16,107 bases of DNA from an uncultured Actinomycetes bacterium (GTDB taxonomy: Bacteria; Actinomycetota; Actinomycetes; Nanopelagicales; Nanopelagicaceae): the NCBI GenBank assembly GCA_903852955.1, contig CAINSH010000228.1, forward strand, positions 1 to 16,107, read 5' to 3'. Under the pieces are notes generated by a model. The model did not search any database. It saw only the letters and a list, made by a program, of their open reading frames with translations, and was not told the DNA's origin. Positions within the stretch are counted from its first letter, which is position 1, and every line of letters starts with the position of its first letter. A program made the position numbers and the translations under genes. This document shows positions 1-7,873 of the stretch, in pieces.

Positions 1-346
1 GGGTTCGGATTCGTGCAATTAACTCCGATGGATGTCTAAAAGGTTTGACCATATAGTCATCGGCTCCAGCTTCAAGGCCCCGCACAACATCATGTGAGTC
101 ACCTTTAGCTGTCAACATGATGATTGGAACCATTGATTCTGCACGAATTAGTTTGCAGACTTCGATTCCATCAAGGCCAGGCAACATAACATCCAGCAGA
201 ACTAAATCTGGTGGGTTGTTATGAAAAACATCAAGTACTTCATCCCCGCGACTAACGAGGTCAACATCAATTCCTGCTCCAGTTAAAACAATACCGAGCA
301 TTTCGGCAAGGTCCTGGTCGTCATCGACAACCATAACCAATGTCAT
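1..346 (-). CDS. mtrA: MtrA-type response regulator, receiver domain (partial, C-terminus outside window)
   Basis: The first 115 residues of an OmpR/PhoB-class response regulator are visible. Receiver-domain landmarks are the acidic pocket at residues 8-10 (DDD), phosphoacceptor Asp52 in LLDVMLPG, Thr79 in MLTAK and Lys101 in MVKPF. LAEMLGIVL near the N-terminus and the DVV-GLEAGADDY stretch are close to actinobacterial MtrA, which with sensor MtrB controls cell-wall and division genes. The DNA-binding wing and any mtrB lie beyond base 1. The ATG at 346 overlaps the ahcY stop by one base (TAATG), so translation is probably coupled. The loop after the conserved Lys (KPFRHPSEL) has one more residue than usual MtrA/OmpR proteins (KPFxPxEL). 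The family is certain; the MtrA assignment rests on sequence resemblance and the ahcY neighbour. Confidence 0.88.
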   Translation of the reverse strand, partial: MTLVMVVDDDQDLAEMLGIVLTGAGIDVDLVSRGDEVLDVFHNNPPDLVLLDVMLPGLDGIEVCKLIRAESMVPIIMLTAKGDSHDVVRGLEAGADDYMVKPFRHPSELIARIRT

Positions 347-1632
347 TAGCTACCGTGCTCCCAAGAGTTCAAGTACATATCTTGGGCAGGTGTTAGAACA
401 TCGATTCGTCCACCCATGCTAATTAACTTCAGGCTCGCAACTTCCTTATCAATATAAGAAGGAACTTCGTGAACACCAGGCTTTAAATTCTTAGCTTCTT
501 TAACTAAGTACTCAGCAGTCAGAGCTTGATCAGAGAATGACATATCCATTACTGAAGCTGGGTGGCCTTCTGCAGCGCCAAGGTTAACTAAACGTCCTTC
601 GGCTAGAAGAAGTAAGCGGCGGCCATCAGCCATTACATATTCATCTGTTTGGTGGCGCATTTTGGCATTTTTCTGCTTAGCATTTTGCTCAAGCCACGCA
701 ACATCGATTTCAATATCAAAGTGACCTGAGTTGGCCATAATTGCGCCGTCCTTCATGACTGCAAAGTGCTCGTCGCGCAGCACATCACGGTTACCTGTAA
801 CAGTGATGAAAACATCGCCAACTTTTGCTGCATCAATCATTGGCATTACGCGGAAACCTTGCATCATTGCATCTAATGCTTTAGTTGGATCAATCTCAGT
901 GACGACTACATCAGCGCCCATTCCCTTTGCGCGTTCTGCAACACCTTTACCGCAGTATCCAAAACCGGCAACAACAAGGATTCGACCAGCTAGAAGAAAG
1001 TTGGTTGAACGGAAAACAGCATCAAGAGTTGATTGACCAGTTCCGTAACGGTTATCAAACATGTGCTTGGTATCAGTGTCATTGACGGCGATCATTGGGA
1101 ACTGAAGCGCCCCATCTTTTGCCATCTGATTTAAGCGAATAACTCCAGTTGTTGTTTCTTCGCATCCACCAGCGATGTTTGGAATTAACTCTTTGCGAGT
1201 TGTATGAAGAGTATTAACTAGATCGCAACCATCATCGAAAACTTGGTGCGGTTCGATGTCAAGAGCTGCGTTGATGTGTGTGTAATAACCATCACGATCA
1301 ACTGCATTTCGCGCAAAAACTGAGATGCCGTATTCATGTACTAATGCAGCAGCAGTGTCATCTTGTGTTGATAAAGGATTTGATGCACATAGTGCAATTT
1401 CTGCTCCGCCAGCTTTTAAAACGCGCATTAAGTTAGCTGTCTCAGTTGTGACATGCATACAAGCAGAGATACGGACTCCAGCAAAGGGTTGTGACTTTTC
1501 AAAACGCTCACGAATCTGTGCAAGAACTGGCATGTTGCGCTCAGCCCATTCAATGCGCATGCGTCCCTGTGCGGCAAGGCTTGCATCGGCAATATCGTGC
1601 TTTGGAAGAGTTGAAGTAACTGGTGCGTTCAC
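346..1632 (-). CDS. ahcY: S-adenosylhomocysteinase (adenosylhomocysteine hydrolase), short form
   Basis: Cytosolic NAD-dependent enzyme that splits S-adenosylhomocysteine into adenosine and homocysteine, relieving product inhibition of methyltransferases. It has 428 residues. Visible motifs are Asp133-Asp134, CEETTTG (157-163), Lys189 and Asp193 in the DTDTKHMFDN block, the NAD-binding glycine loop GFGYCGKG (223-230), SGHFDIEID (302-310) and HPASVMDMSFSDQ (357-369). The length is nearer the short archaeal/Thermotoga-like forms than the roughly 490-residue mycobacterial SahH. NRYGTGQS stands where the long form has NLYGCRES, and the protein ends in YLNSWEHGS rather than a PFKPDHYRY-type tail. 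The GTG start at 1632 is supported by AAGGAG seven bases upstream. It lies 78 bases after the phosphomannomutase gene and overlaps mtrA by one base. A preference for S-inosylhomocysteine, known for some archaeal homologues, cannot be excluded. Confidence 0.95.
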   Translation of the reverse strand: MNAPVTSTLPKHDIADASLAAQGRMRIEWAERNMPVLAQIRERFEKSQPFAGVRISACMHVTTETANLMRVLKAGGAEIALCASNPLSTQDDTAAALVHEYGISVFARNAVDRDGYYTHINAALDIEPHQVFDDGCDLVNTLHTTRKELIPNIAGGCEETTTGVIRLNQMAKDGALQFPMIAVNDTDTKHMFDNRYGTGQSTLDAVFRSTNFLLAGRILVVAGFGYCGKGVAERAKGMGADVVVTEIDPTKALDAMMQGFRVMPMIDAAKVGDVFITVTGNRDVLRDEHFAVMKDGAIMANSGHFDIEIDVAWLEQNAKQKNAKMRHQTDEYVMADGRRLLLLAEGRLVNLGAAEGHPASVMDMSFSDQALTAEYLVKEAKNLKPGVHEVPSYIDKEVASLKLISMGGRIDVLTPAQDMYLNSWEHGS

Positions 1633-1639
1633 AAAAAAG

Positions 1640-1645
1640 CTCCTT
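1640..1645 (-). promoter_or_regulatory. Ribosome binding site of ahcY
   Basis: AAGGAG on the minus strand, seven bases before the GTG at 1632-1630. It is among the strongest Shine-Dalgarno matches in the window and fixes a non-ATG start. Confidence 0.8.
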
Positions 1646-1711
1646 AATCGACTGCGGTCAGGAGCATAGGTTACTGCCCTTATGGCTAAAGGGTGCGCTC
1701 AAGCGGGGCAG

Positions 1712-3073
1712 TTAGCTGCGAATTAGCGAGAGAACCTCATCACGTAGCTTTTCCATTTGGACACGATCCTTGGCCTCAACGTTTAGACGTAGCAGCGGTT
1801 CGGTGTTTGAAGGGCGAAGATTGAACCACCATGTATCCCCATTAACCGTCAAACCGTCAAGGTGGTCAATGCTTACGCCATCTTGAGCGGCGTATTTTTC
1901 TTCGACCAATGCGCTGGCAGCTGCTGCATCAATGACAGTGGAGTTAACTTCTCCACTTAGTACGTATCTTTGAAATGGTTTTAGAAGCTCTGACATTGTT
2001 AGCTCAGTTTCACCTAAAGCGCTAATTGCATGCAAAGCTGCAAGTGCGCCTGAATCAGCCCTCCAAAACTCATCAAAATAAAAATGGCCAGAATGCTCAC
2101 CACCAAAAATTGCTTTACTGTCGGCCATCATTTTCTTAATATAGGAATGGCCAACCCTACTTCGTAGACCAACTCCACCATTTTCTTCAATAACTTCGAG
2201 TACTGCACGCGAAGAAATTAAGTTATAAATAATCGTCGAACCTGGATGTTTTTTGAGTTCACGTTGGGCAATAAGGGCCGTTAGATCAGATGGATTGATG
2301 GCATTGCCTTTTTCATCCACGATAAAACATCTATCCGCATCACCGTCAAAAGCTAAGCCAAGATCGGCCTTATGTTCAATAACTGCCTTTTGCAAATCTA
2401 TTAAATTCTTGGCATCAATTGGATTGGCCTCATGATTTGGAAATGAACCATCTAGTTCAAAATACATTGGAATGAGTTCACAGTTGAGCCGAGCAAAGAT
2501 TGCTGGGGCAGTGTGCCCGGCCATTCCATTGCCTGCATCTACAACAATTCTTAGTTGCCGAATATTTGAAAGGTTCACAAGGTTTAACAAATGATATACA
2601 TATTCTTCAAGCATGTCACGGTTAGTTTCTTTGCCCACTGAGTGAATTTGAAGTGGTGATCCTTTTCTTACAAAATTTTCGATCGTTTGTAGGCCTGATT
2701 CTTTTCCAATTGGGCGGGCACTACTTAAACAAAGTTTAATTCCATTGTATTCAGCAGGGTTGTGACTAGCCGTAAACATGGCACCCGGGAACCCAAGTTT
2801 TCCAGAAGCAAAATACAACATATCCGTTGAAGCCAAACCAATACGAATTACATCCATTCCCAATGAAGTAACACCGGCCGAGAAAGCATCTGCGAGTTCA
2901 GGTGAAGAAGGCCGCATATCCTCACCGATAACAATCGTTGCAGGTTCGCGTACTTGTTGTAAGAAGTGTGCAAATGCAACACCCGTTGCAAAAGCGAAAT
3001 CTGGAGTTATCTCTGAATCTACAAGGCCACGTATGTCATATGCCTTGAAAATATCTGCAAATTCTTCTGACAT
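1712..3073 (-). CDS. manB: Phosphomannomutase / phosphoglucomutase family
   Basis: Alpha-D-phosphohexomutase of 453 residues, converting mannose-6-phosphate to mannose-1-phosphate for GDP-mannose synthesis. All four family signatures are intact: phosphoserine loop TASHNP (101-106, Ser103), metal loop DGDADR (243-248), sugar loop GGEHSGH (324-330) and phosphate loop RPSNTEP (420-426). The N-terminal FKAYDIRG is typical of bacterial PMM/PGM. The reading frame extends upstream to 3166, but that part overlaps the DUF3499 gene and has no family similarity; the ATG at 3073 begins directly before the domain and has AAGGA seven bases upstream. The position after DUF3499 matches M. tuberculosis Rv3258c-Rv3257c. 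Use of glucose-1-phosphate is also possible, since the family is often bifunctional. Confidence 0.93.
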   Translation of the reverse strand: MSEEFADIFKAYDIRGLVDSEITPDFAFATGVAFAHFLQQVREPATIVIGEDMRPSSPELADAFSAGVTSLGMDVIRIGLASTDMLYFASGKLGFPGAMFTASHNPAEYNGIKLCLSSARPIGKESGLQTIENFVRKGSPLQIHSVGKETNRDMLEEYVYHLLNLVNLSNIRQLRIVVDAGNGMAGHTAPAIFARLNCELIPMYFELDGSFPNHEANPIDAKNLIDLQKAVIEHKADLGLAFDGDADRCFIVDEKGNAINPSDLTALIAQRELKKHPGSTIIYNLISSRAVLEVIEENGGVGLRSRVGHSYIKKMMADSKAIFGGEHSGHFYFDEFWRADSGALAALHAISALGETELTMSELLKPFQRYVLSGEVNSTVIDAAAASALVEEKYAAQDGVSIDHLDGLTVNGDTWWFNLRPSNTEPLLRLNVEAKDRVQMEKLRDEVLSLIRS

Positions 3074-3080
3074 ATCTTGA

Positions 3081-3085
3081 TCCTT
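3081..3085 (-). promoter_or_regulatory. Ribosome binding site deciding the phosphomannomutase start
   Basis: AAGGA on the minus strand, seven bases before the ATG at 3073. It overlaps the DUF3499 stop codon (TAA, 3086-3084), so the two genes are tightly coupled. It argues against the longer reading frame starting at 3166. Confidence 0.75.
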
Positions 3086-3455
3086 AGGAAGGTACGGCGC
3101 GTAGATGACCTCGACGACCAATTGACGACTGAGAATTCTGGGAACTATTGCCATCAACTTCTTCAACTTCTTGAGCAGCTACTTCTCGCACAGCATCTGC
3201 GATAGCCATGAGGTCATCTTCAGATGGACCAGGCTCGTCACCAGTTAGTTCATGTCGAATAACTTTCCAACCATGTGGAACTTTTAATCTCTCGCCATGT
3301 AGCGAACAAAGATCATATGCATGTGGCTCTGAAAATACTGCAAGCGGTCCTACAACGGCAGTTGACTCGGCATAAATATATGTCAGCGTCATCGTTGCTG
3401 TAGACCGACAGCTCACACGGGAACAACCGCGTCCAACATGCACTTGAGCTCTCAT
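3084..3455 (-). CDS. DUF3499 family protein (Rv3258c-like), function unknown
   Basis: A 123-residue cytosolic protein of an actinobacterial family with no established function. The conserved core is a GRGCSRVSC segment, a strand rich in Thr and Tyr, AESTAVVGPL (29-38), EPHAYDLCSLHGERL (43-57) and an acidic DDLMAIADAVRE (80-91). Cys11, Cys16, Cys50 and His53 form a C-x4-C...C-x2-H pattern that could bind a metal; this is inference. The C-terminal 30 residues are low complexity (Ser, Gln, Asn, basic). The frame is open from a TTG at 3476, but the ATG at 3455 puts the start just ahead of the conserved Cys block. That ATG lacks a clear Shine-Dalgarno but has a TAATCT hexamer seven bases before it, suggesting a leaderless internal promoter. 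It sits between DUF5719 and phosphomannomutase, an arrangement found in other actinobacteria. Confidence 0.85.
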   Translation of the reverse strand: MRAQVHVGRGCSRVSCRSTATMTLTYIYAESTAVVGPLAVFSEPHAYDLCSLHGERLKVPHGWKVIRHELTGDEPGPSEDDLMAIADAVREVAAQEVEEVDGNSSQNSQSSIGRRGHLRAVPS

Positions 3456-3462
3456 AGAAACA

Positions 3463-3468
3463 AGATTA
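3463..3468 (-). promoter_or_regulatory. Possible -10 element for a leaderless DUF3499 transcript
   Basis: TAATCT on the minus strand fits TANNNT and lies seven bases before the ATG at 3455, so transcription would begin at or next to the start codon. No good -35 was seen about 17 bases upstream. It is in the short gap after the DUF5719 stop. Confidence 0.35.
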
Positions 3469-3497
3469 GTGGGCAAGTACCAGTTTTTTGGGGATTA

Positions 3498-4808
3498 TCA
3501 AGGATTTAAAACGCGGATGTTTGAATTTGGAATCTCAACTTTTGTTAGCGAACTTCCGCTTTCCATGGGAATGAATCCGTATCCATTGCTTGAAGCGACT
3601 AATCCTGCTGCATAGATATCTTTACTGGCCGAAATAATGCTTATCGATCGCGAATTTTCAGGCACTCTCCATGTAGCAATATCACTTCCTGTTATTGATT
3701 TTCTTATTTTTTTCTTATTCACCAACGTGACTTGTAATCTCACGTTAATTGAGTCACCAGCAAAAACTATAAGGGGAGAAAGCCCAGTTATCGCAAGGTT
3801 CATTGGCTTTAATTGAGGTGTCGATGTGCTCCAAACAAAATCTTTACGGCCCGCAATAGTCACGCTCGAAGAAACCGAGGCGATGATCGGCTCTGGAGAG
3901 GTGATTCGTAAAGCAAATGCGCTTGCAGAAATTTTGGGCGAAAGAACAAACTCAGAGACAATTCCACCCTCTATTAGTTCAGAGCTGAGGCCAACTGGAA
4001 TAAATCTTCCATCCGCCGAAAGTATTTCGGCAGTGAAATTAGTGCTTACTTCTCCTGGAGAAAGGATTCTTAAAGTATGCGCTGAAGAAGCGCTTTGTCC
4101 TTTTTTCGGCAGTTGATTTGGAATTGCAGCAATAACAATAGTTCGAGAAGCATCTGGATATGCATTAACAAAGTCTCCACCCAACGCCTTTAAACCCGCA
4201 CCTTGTTCATCGATCATAAATGAATTAATCCGGCCAGATCGTGGCGTTACATGTACTACAAGTGATTTATCACCTGGTGCTAATGAATCCAACGCAATTT
4301 GTTTAAAGTTTTTGGATTTCAAATTAACTGATTGGAGTGGTTGTTTCCCGTTTTCGGAATAACTCTGGATATCTACCACTGCATCGCTCAAACCGCTGTT
4401 GACAATTAACAGATATCCCTTAGTTGTGACATTTGCACTGCCACCAACGAACCACTGACTAGATGATGGCCCGGAACAGATTGTTCCACCAGCCCAACTT
4501 CCAGATCGGCTTTGCCAAATTGTTGGTGTCACGCCATCTGCCGTTATTACTAAGGAATCTTTTTGAACTGGAAAACGTAGCGTCCTAAATGGAATTGTTT
4601 TTGTGCTCCTATTTTCCAGCCGCTGATAACGAACTTGGGAGGAAGCTATGGACACTTGTGAATTTAATCCATTTAAAGTAGGTGGGCAGACAACGGCCGG
4701 ATAAGTTTGAGAGAAGTTATTACTCGTAGCTGTCACATGAATAACTGAACCCACGGAAAAAGCTGCAACTAAAACAACTAATGAAAGGAGAGAGCTTTTA
4801 AATTTCAT
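3498..4808 (-). CDS. DUF5719-like secreted or membrane-anchored protein
   Basis: A 436-residue protein whose N-terminus (MKFKSSLL, then a hydrophobic run to about residue 20) is a signal peptide or signal anchor; the remainder is predicted outside the membrane. It is rich in Ser, Thr, Val and beta-strand-like segments, with no catalytic motif that I recognise. Two apparent halves, around residues 120-330 and 340-430, look like Ig-like or adhesion-type beta domains, but this is only an impression. Its ATG overlaps the glycosyltransferase stop (ATGA, 4808-4805), with GGAG five bases upstream, so the two are almost certainly co-translated. The DUF5719 label comes mainly from position: in other actinobacteria a DUF5719 protein lies between a large GT2 membrane protein and DUF3499. 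A role as extracytoplasmic partner of that glycosyltransferase is inference. Confidence 0.75.
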   Translation of the reverse strand: MKFKSSLLSLVVLVAAFSVGSVIHVTATSNNFSQTYPAVVCPPTLNGLNSQVSIASSQVRYQRLENRSTKTIPFRTLRFPVQKDSLVITADGVTPTIWQSRSGSWAGGTICSGPSSSQWFVGGSANVTTKGYLLIVNSGLSDAVVDIQSYSENGKQPLQSVNLKSKNFKQIALDSLAPGDKSLVVHVTPRSGRINSFMIDEQGAGLKALGGDFVNAYPDASRTIVIAAIPNQLPKKGQSASSAHTLRILSPGEVSTNFTAEILSADGRFIPVGLSSELIEGGIVSEFVLSPKISASAFALRITSPEPIIASVSSSVTIAGRKDFVWSTSTPQLKPMNLAITGLSPLIVFAGDSINVRLQVTLVNKKKIRKSITGSDIATWRVPENSRSISIISASKDIYAAGLVASSNGYGFIPMESGSSLTKVEIPNSNIRVLNP

Positions 4809-7800
4809 GCCAGCTCCATTTCTGAGATTTCACGTTTTCTTCGCCCTGCAGGAAGTGCCAATATGACAACGACAATCCAGATGATGAGCTGAAGTGAAAG
4901 CCATGCTCGCCGTGTAGTTCCATCATGGATCAAAGAGATTTCTCCCGACTCAGTAACCTGAAACTGCGGTAACCCCTCTTGATTTATGGTGCGATCCAAT
5001 CTGTACCCATTTTCAAGAATCTGCCAAGAACGGTCAAAGCGTTCTGTCAGAATTATTGAACCCGGACCGGTAACAGTAGTGCGTGAACCAATATCGCCAG
5101 CATCTAGTGGTTCTTGTTTTCCATCACGCGACGTGAAAATCAATCGTCCTGTAACACCCGTGACACGCCAAACCACTCCAGATGAAGTTGCTGATGTGCG
5201 AACAAAACCACCAAGCCCATCGATTGTTCTAATCACGTTTTTATCAAAAGGGTTTTTGATGAAAACATATTTGATTCCATAGGCTGCAAAAATCTGACTA
5301 CTTGAAATACCAGACCCATCGATAAGTTCTTGTGCGGCAACTTCAAGTTCACGAATTTGGCCAGGTGCTACATCTGGTTCGCCTAGTGAAATATCACTAC
5401 CACGTGAAATGTAATACTGCGTTGACTTAGAACCATCAGTTTCGATTTCACGTAACACTAAGGTTTTCGTATCTAACTCTGCAGTAAGAAAAGCTGGCAT
5501 TACAGTATTTGTACTACTACGTAACGGCGAATTCGCCCCTGAACTTATTGACCACGCAATACCTAGAACCGAGTACATGGCAGTAACAATTAAAAGTAAG
5601 CCTGCCAAAAAGTGACGATAATGAATATTGCTAATTATTAGTACATTTCGGATTCGGTCAAGAATGACAACACCTGCCGTGACTGCAGCCAAAGTTGCGC
5701 CAACTAAAAATGTACCTGTCCACACTGCAGTGGGATTTCCGTTTCCATGTGCCGTTATGGATAGCCCAGAGAAAAGAACTGCAGCACTAAGAAGTGCAAG
5801 CCCATATTGCGCAATTGGTCTTGCAATTGTGGAAGAAAAAAGCGCAACAATAAGAACTAAGAGCACGGGACTTAAAATCCACCATGGCAGAGATCCCACA
5901 CCGCCAGGATTGCCTGCAAGTACAAGGCCAGTATGCCCACCTGCTAATGCCAATCCAGGCTCTGCGAGAAAGCGTGATGGTTTAACTAAAGCTTCCAGAG
6001 AATATGGCACAACTAAGAGAAACGGGGCGCCTAAAATCACCAAGCGCTTATATAAGCGTTCTAAGAAAATCGGCTTTTCAATTTTGCTCCTGTAATCGAC
6101 AAAAATCGCAAATCCTACAAAACCAAGAGTTATCAAAGTAATGATCAAAGTGAATGCATTGAGAAGGCCAAGAAAGATGGCAAGGAAATAGATCTTTCTC
6201 CAACTTTGCTTTTCAATATCCTTCCAGTTGCTAACCAATTTGGGCAATTGCGGAGCCAAAATAAGAACAACCATAGTTGCAATTCGTCCAGCATTAGTTG
6301 AGGCGATAGCTACAGGTGAAATTGCATATAAAAGACTTGCTCCAACAACAATAAATGTATTTTTCGAAAACCCTTTGAGAAAACTCTGAGCAGACCACAT
6401 CATCAAAATAGGTGCAACTAAAAAGAAGAGTGTGATCAGAAGTGGAACTTTTCCCAGAAATACTATTGAAGCAACGGCCAGTACTGCGATCCAGGGTGGT
6501 GAGGCATGTGCGCTTCCCATGCCAACTTGGTGCCAAGATTCAAAGTAAAGTTTGAATAAATCTCGCGCACCGCTTGGTGAGGAAGGTAAGGCCCCGCCAA
6601 TAAGTGAACCAAACCTATTACGTGATGCAATTAAAGTTACAAGTGCCAATAGTGAATAGCCAAGGATTACCGGGTTGCGTAAGAAATTCATCCATTGAAA
6701 TTTGTGGGTTGGGACTAAGAGGTCTTCTTCTTCAAGTGAGTCAAGGACCGATGCTGTTGTATTTTCATTCACAGGCAGAATTTTTGAACGAATAGCTTCA
6801 GTTACTCGCGCAGTTGAGAGGCGAATCTGAGACCAACGTGGCGGGATATATCCCGAAATAATTCGCGCAGAAACTAAGCGTTGAGTTTTGCGAATTCTTC
6901 TAGCTTTTACAATTATTGCTGGTCGAATAATTAAAGTCGCAATTGCAAGCATTTCATCGGCGGCATAGCCCGGTAATTTTGCAATTAAATAACCTATGGC
7001 TCGGGCCATTGCTGAGCCCAATAACTGCACGGTGAGCCAAGGAATCATCCACCAAGAAGAGTTTGCTAGAAGCACATAGGCGGCATTTCGCCGATCAAGT
7101 AAAAGCGGTCGGTGTAAGAAAGCATCCTTAGTATCAACTTTGCGCCGTTCAGTTGCCGAAGCTTGTGCGTGATAAACCACTGCATCTGTTGCTGCAATAA
7201 CTGAATGACCTGCGACCCTTATGCGCCAACCAAAGTCAACATCATCTCTAAAAAGCGAAATGTTTAAATCATAGCCACCGAGCTCTTCAAAAATATCGCG
7301 CCTAATAAGTGCGCCGGCTGAGCTAACTGAAAGTACATCATGGATTCCATCATGCTGACCTTGGTCATATTCAAGAACTTCAAGACCTGTCCATCGCGCA
7401 CCGTTACCAGCGATGCTGATTCCAGCTTCAAGTAAATGTGTTCGATCATGCCAACCAAGAAGTTTTGGACCAACCATTGCAACTTGTGGTCGATCTTGAA
7501 TCGCTTCCAAAAGTTTTTCTAAAGCACTAGGTGCAGGTGCAGAGTCATCATGGATTAACCAAATCCACTCATTGCTGCCTTCCACTTGCGCTGGCATTTT
7601 TGAAACTGCGAGCGCAATTGCTTCGCCGTAACCACAATCACGTTCTGCAGAAATAATGGGAATTCGTGCAGCTTTAACTAATTTAGTTGAAGAATCGTGC
7701 GAGTCAGTATCAACGACAACTATTTGATCAATCGGTCTAGTTTGAGACGTAAGGGCAACAACGACATTGGGTAACCAAAATTCACCGTCATGTGTAACAA

Positions 7801-7837
7801 CAATTGCGGTGACGTTATATTTATCGTCTACTGCCAC
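4805..7837 (-). CDS. Large membrane glycosyltransferase: GT2 domain plus polytopic C-terminal region
   Basis: A 1010-residue membrane protein. Residues 8-230 form a family-2 glycosyltransferase: VTAIVVTHDGE at the start of the Rossmann-like fold, VVDTDSHDSS (41-50), HDDSAP (96-101) at the nucleotide/metal site, and RDDVDFGWRIRVAG (197-210), the usual acidic catalytic region. Membrane segments appear near 250-310, then many between about 386 and 790. An extracytoplasmic stretch (about 770-975) follows, containing AAYGIKYVFIKNP and RSWQILENG, then a last helix near 979-998 and a basic tail. Similar proteins sit beside WhiB2-like genes across actinobacteria and are linked to envelope polysaccharide; acceptor and donor are unknown. 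GDP-mannose is plausible because both activating enzymes are nearby. The GTG at 7837 is the first start after an in-frame stop; no strong Shine-Dalgarno was seen. It begins 36 bases after whiB. Confidence 0.88.
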   Translation of the reverse strand: MAVDDKYNVTAIVVTHDGEFWLPNVVVALTSQTRPIDQIVVVDTDSHDSSTKLVKAARIPIISAERDCGYGEAIALAVSKMPAQVEGSNEWIWLIHDDSAPAPSALEKLLEAIQDRPQVAMVGPKLLGWHDRTHLLEAGISIAGNGARWTGLEVLEYDQGQHDGIHDVLSVSSAGALIRRDIFEELGGYDLNISLFRDDVDFGWRIRVAGHSVIAATDAVVYHAQASATERRKVDTKDAFLHRPLLLDRRNAAYVLLANSSWWMIPWLTVQLLGSAMARAIGYLIAKLPGYAADEMLAIATLIIRPAIIVKARRIRKTQRLVSARIISGYIPPRWSQIRLSTARVTEAIRSKILPVNENTTASVLDSLEEEDLLVPTHKFQWMNFLRNPVILGYSLLALVTLIASRNRFGSLIGGALPSSPSGARDLFKLYFESWHQVGMGSAHASPPWIAVLAVASIVFLGKVPLLITLFFLVAPILMMWSAQSFLKGFSKNTFIVVGASLLYAISPVAIASTNAGRIATMVVLILAPQLPKLVSNWKDIEKQSWRKIYFLAIFLGLLNAFTLIITLITLGFVGFAIFVDYRSKIEKPIFLERLYKRLVILGAPFLLVVPYSLEALVKPSRFLAEPGLALAGGHTGLVLAGNPGGVGSLPWWILSPVLLVLIVALFSSTIARPIAQYGLALLSAAVLFSGLSITAHGNGNPTAVWTGTFLVGATLAAVTAGVVILDRIRNVLIISNIHYRHFLAGLLLIVTAMYSVLGIAWSISSGANSPLRSSTNTVMPAFLTAELDTKTLVLREIETDGSKSTQYYISRGSDISLGEPDVAPGQIRELEVAAQELIDGSGISSSQIFAAYGIKYVFIKNPFDKNVIRTIDGLGGFVRTSATSSGVVWRVTGVTGRLIFTSRDGKQEPLDAGDIGSRTTVTGPGSIILTERFDRSWQILENGYRLDRTINQEGLPQFQVTESGEISLIHDGTTRRAWLSLQLIIWIVVVILALPAGRRKREISEMELA

Positions 7838-7873
7838 AAAGGCACCATCGCTTTAAGAGTTGGAAGTTAAAGA

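Noticed and set aside
1677..1693. CCCTT/AAGGG hairpin between phosphomannomutase and ahcY as a terminator or SAH/SAM riboswitch
   Set aside because: The stem is five pairs with no T-run on either strand, and the 78-base gap shows no riboswitch core that I recognise.
3074..3166. N-terminal extension of phosphomannomutase to an upstream start
   Set aside because: It overlaps DUF3499 in another frame, has no family similarity, and a good Shine-Dalgarno lies before the ATG at 3073.
3456..3476. TTG start adding seven residues to DUF3499
   Set aside because: The ATG at 3455 lies nearer the conserved Cys block and has a promoter-like hexamer at leaderless spacing; no Shine-Dalgarno supports the TTG.
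7851..7872. CTTTAA/TTAAAG inverted repeat between whiB2 and the glycosyltransferase as a terminator
   Set aside because: The stem is almost all A-T with a ten-base loop and no T tract, so it would be unstable.
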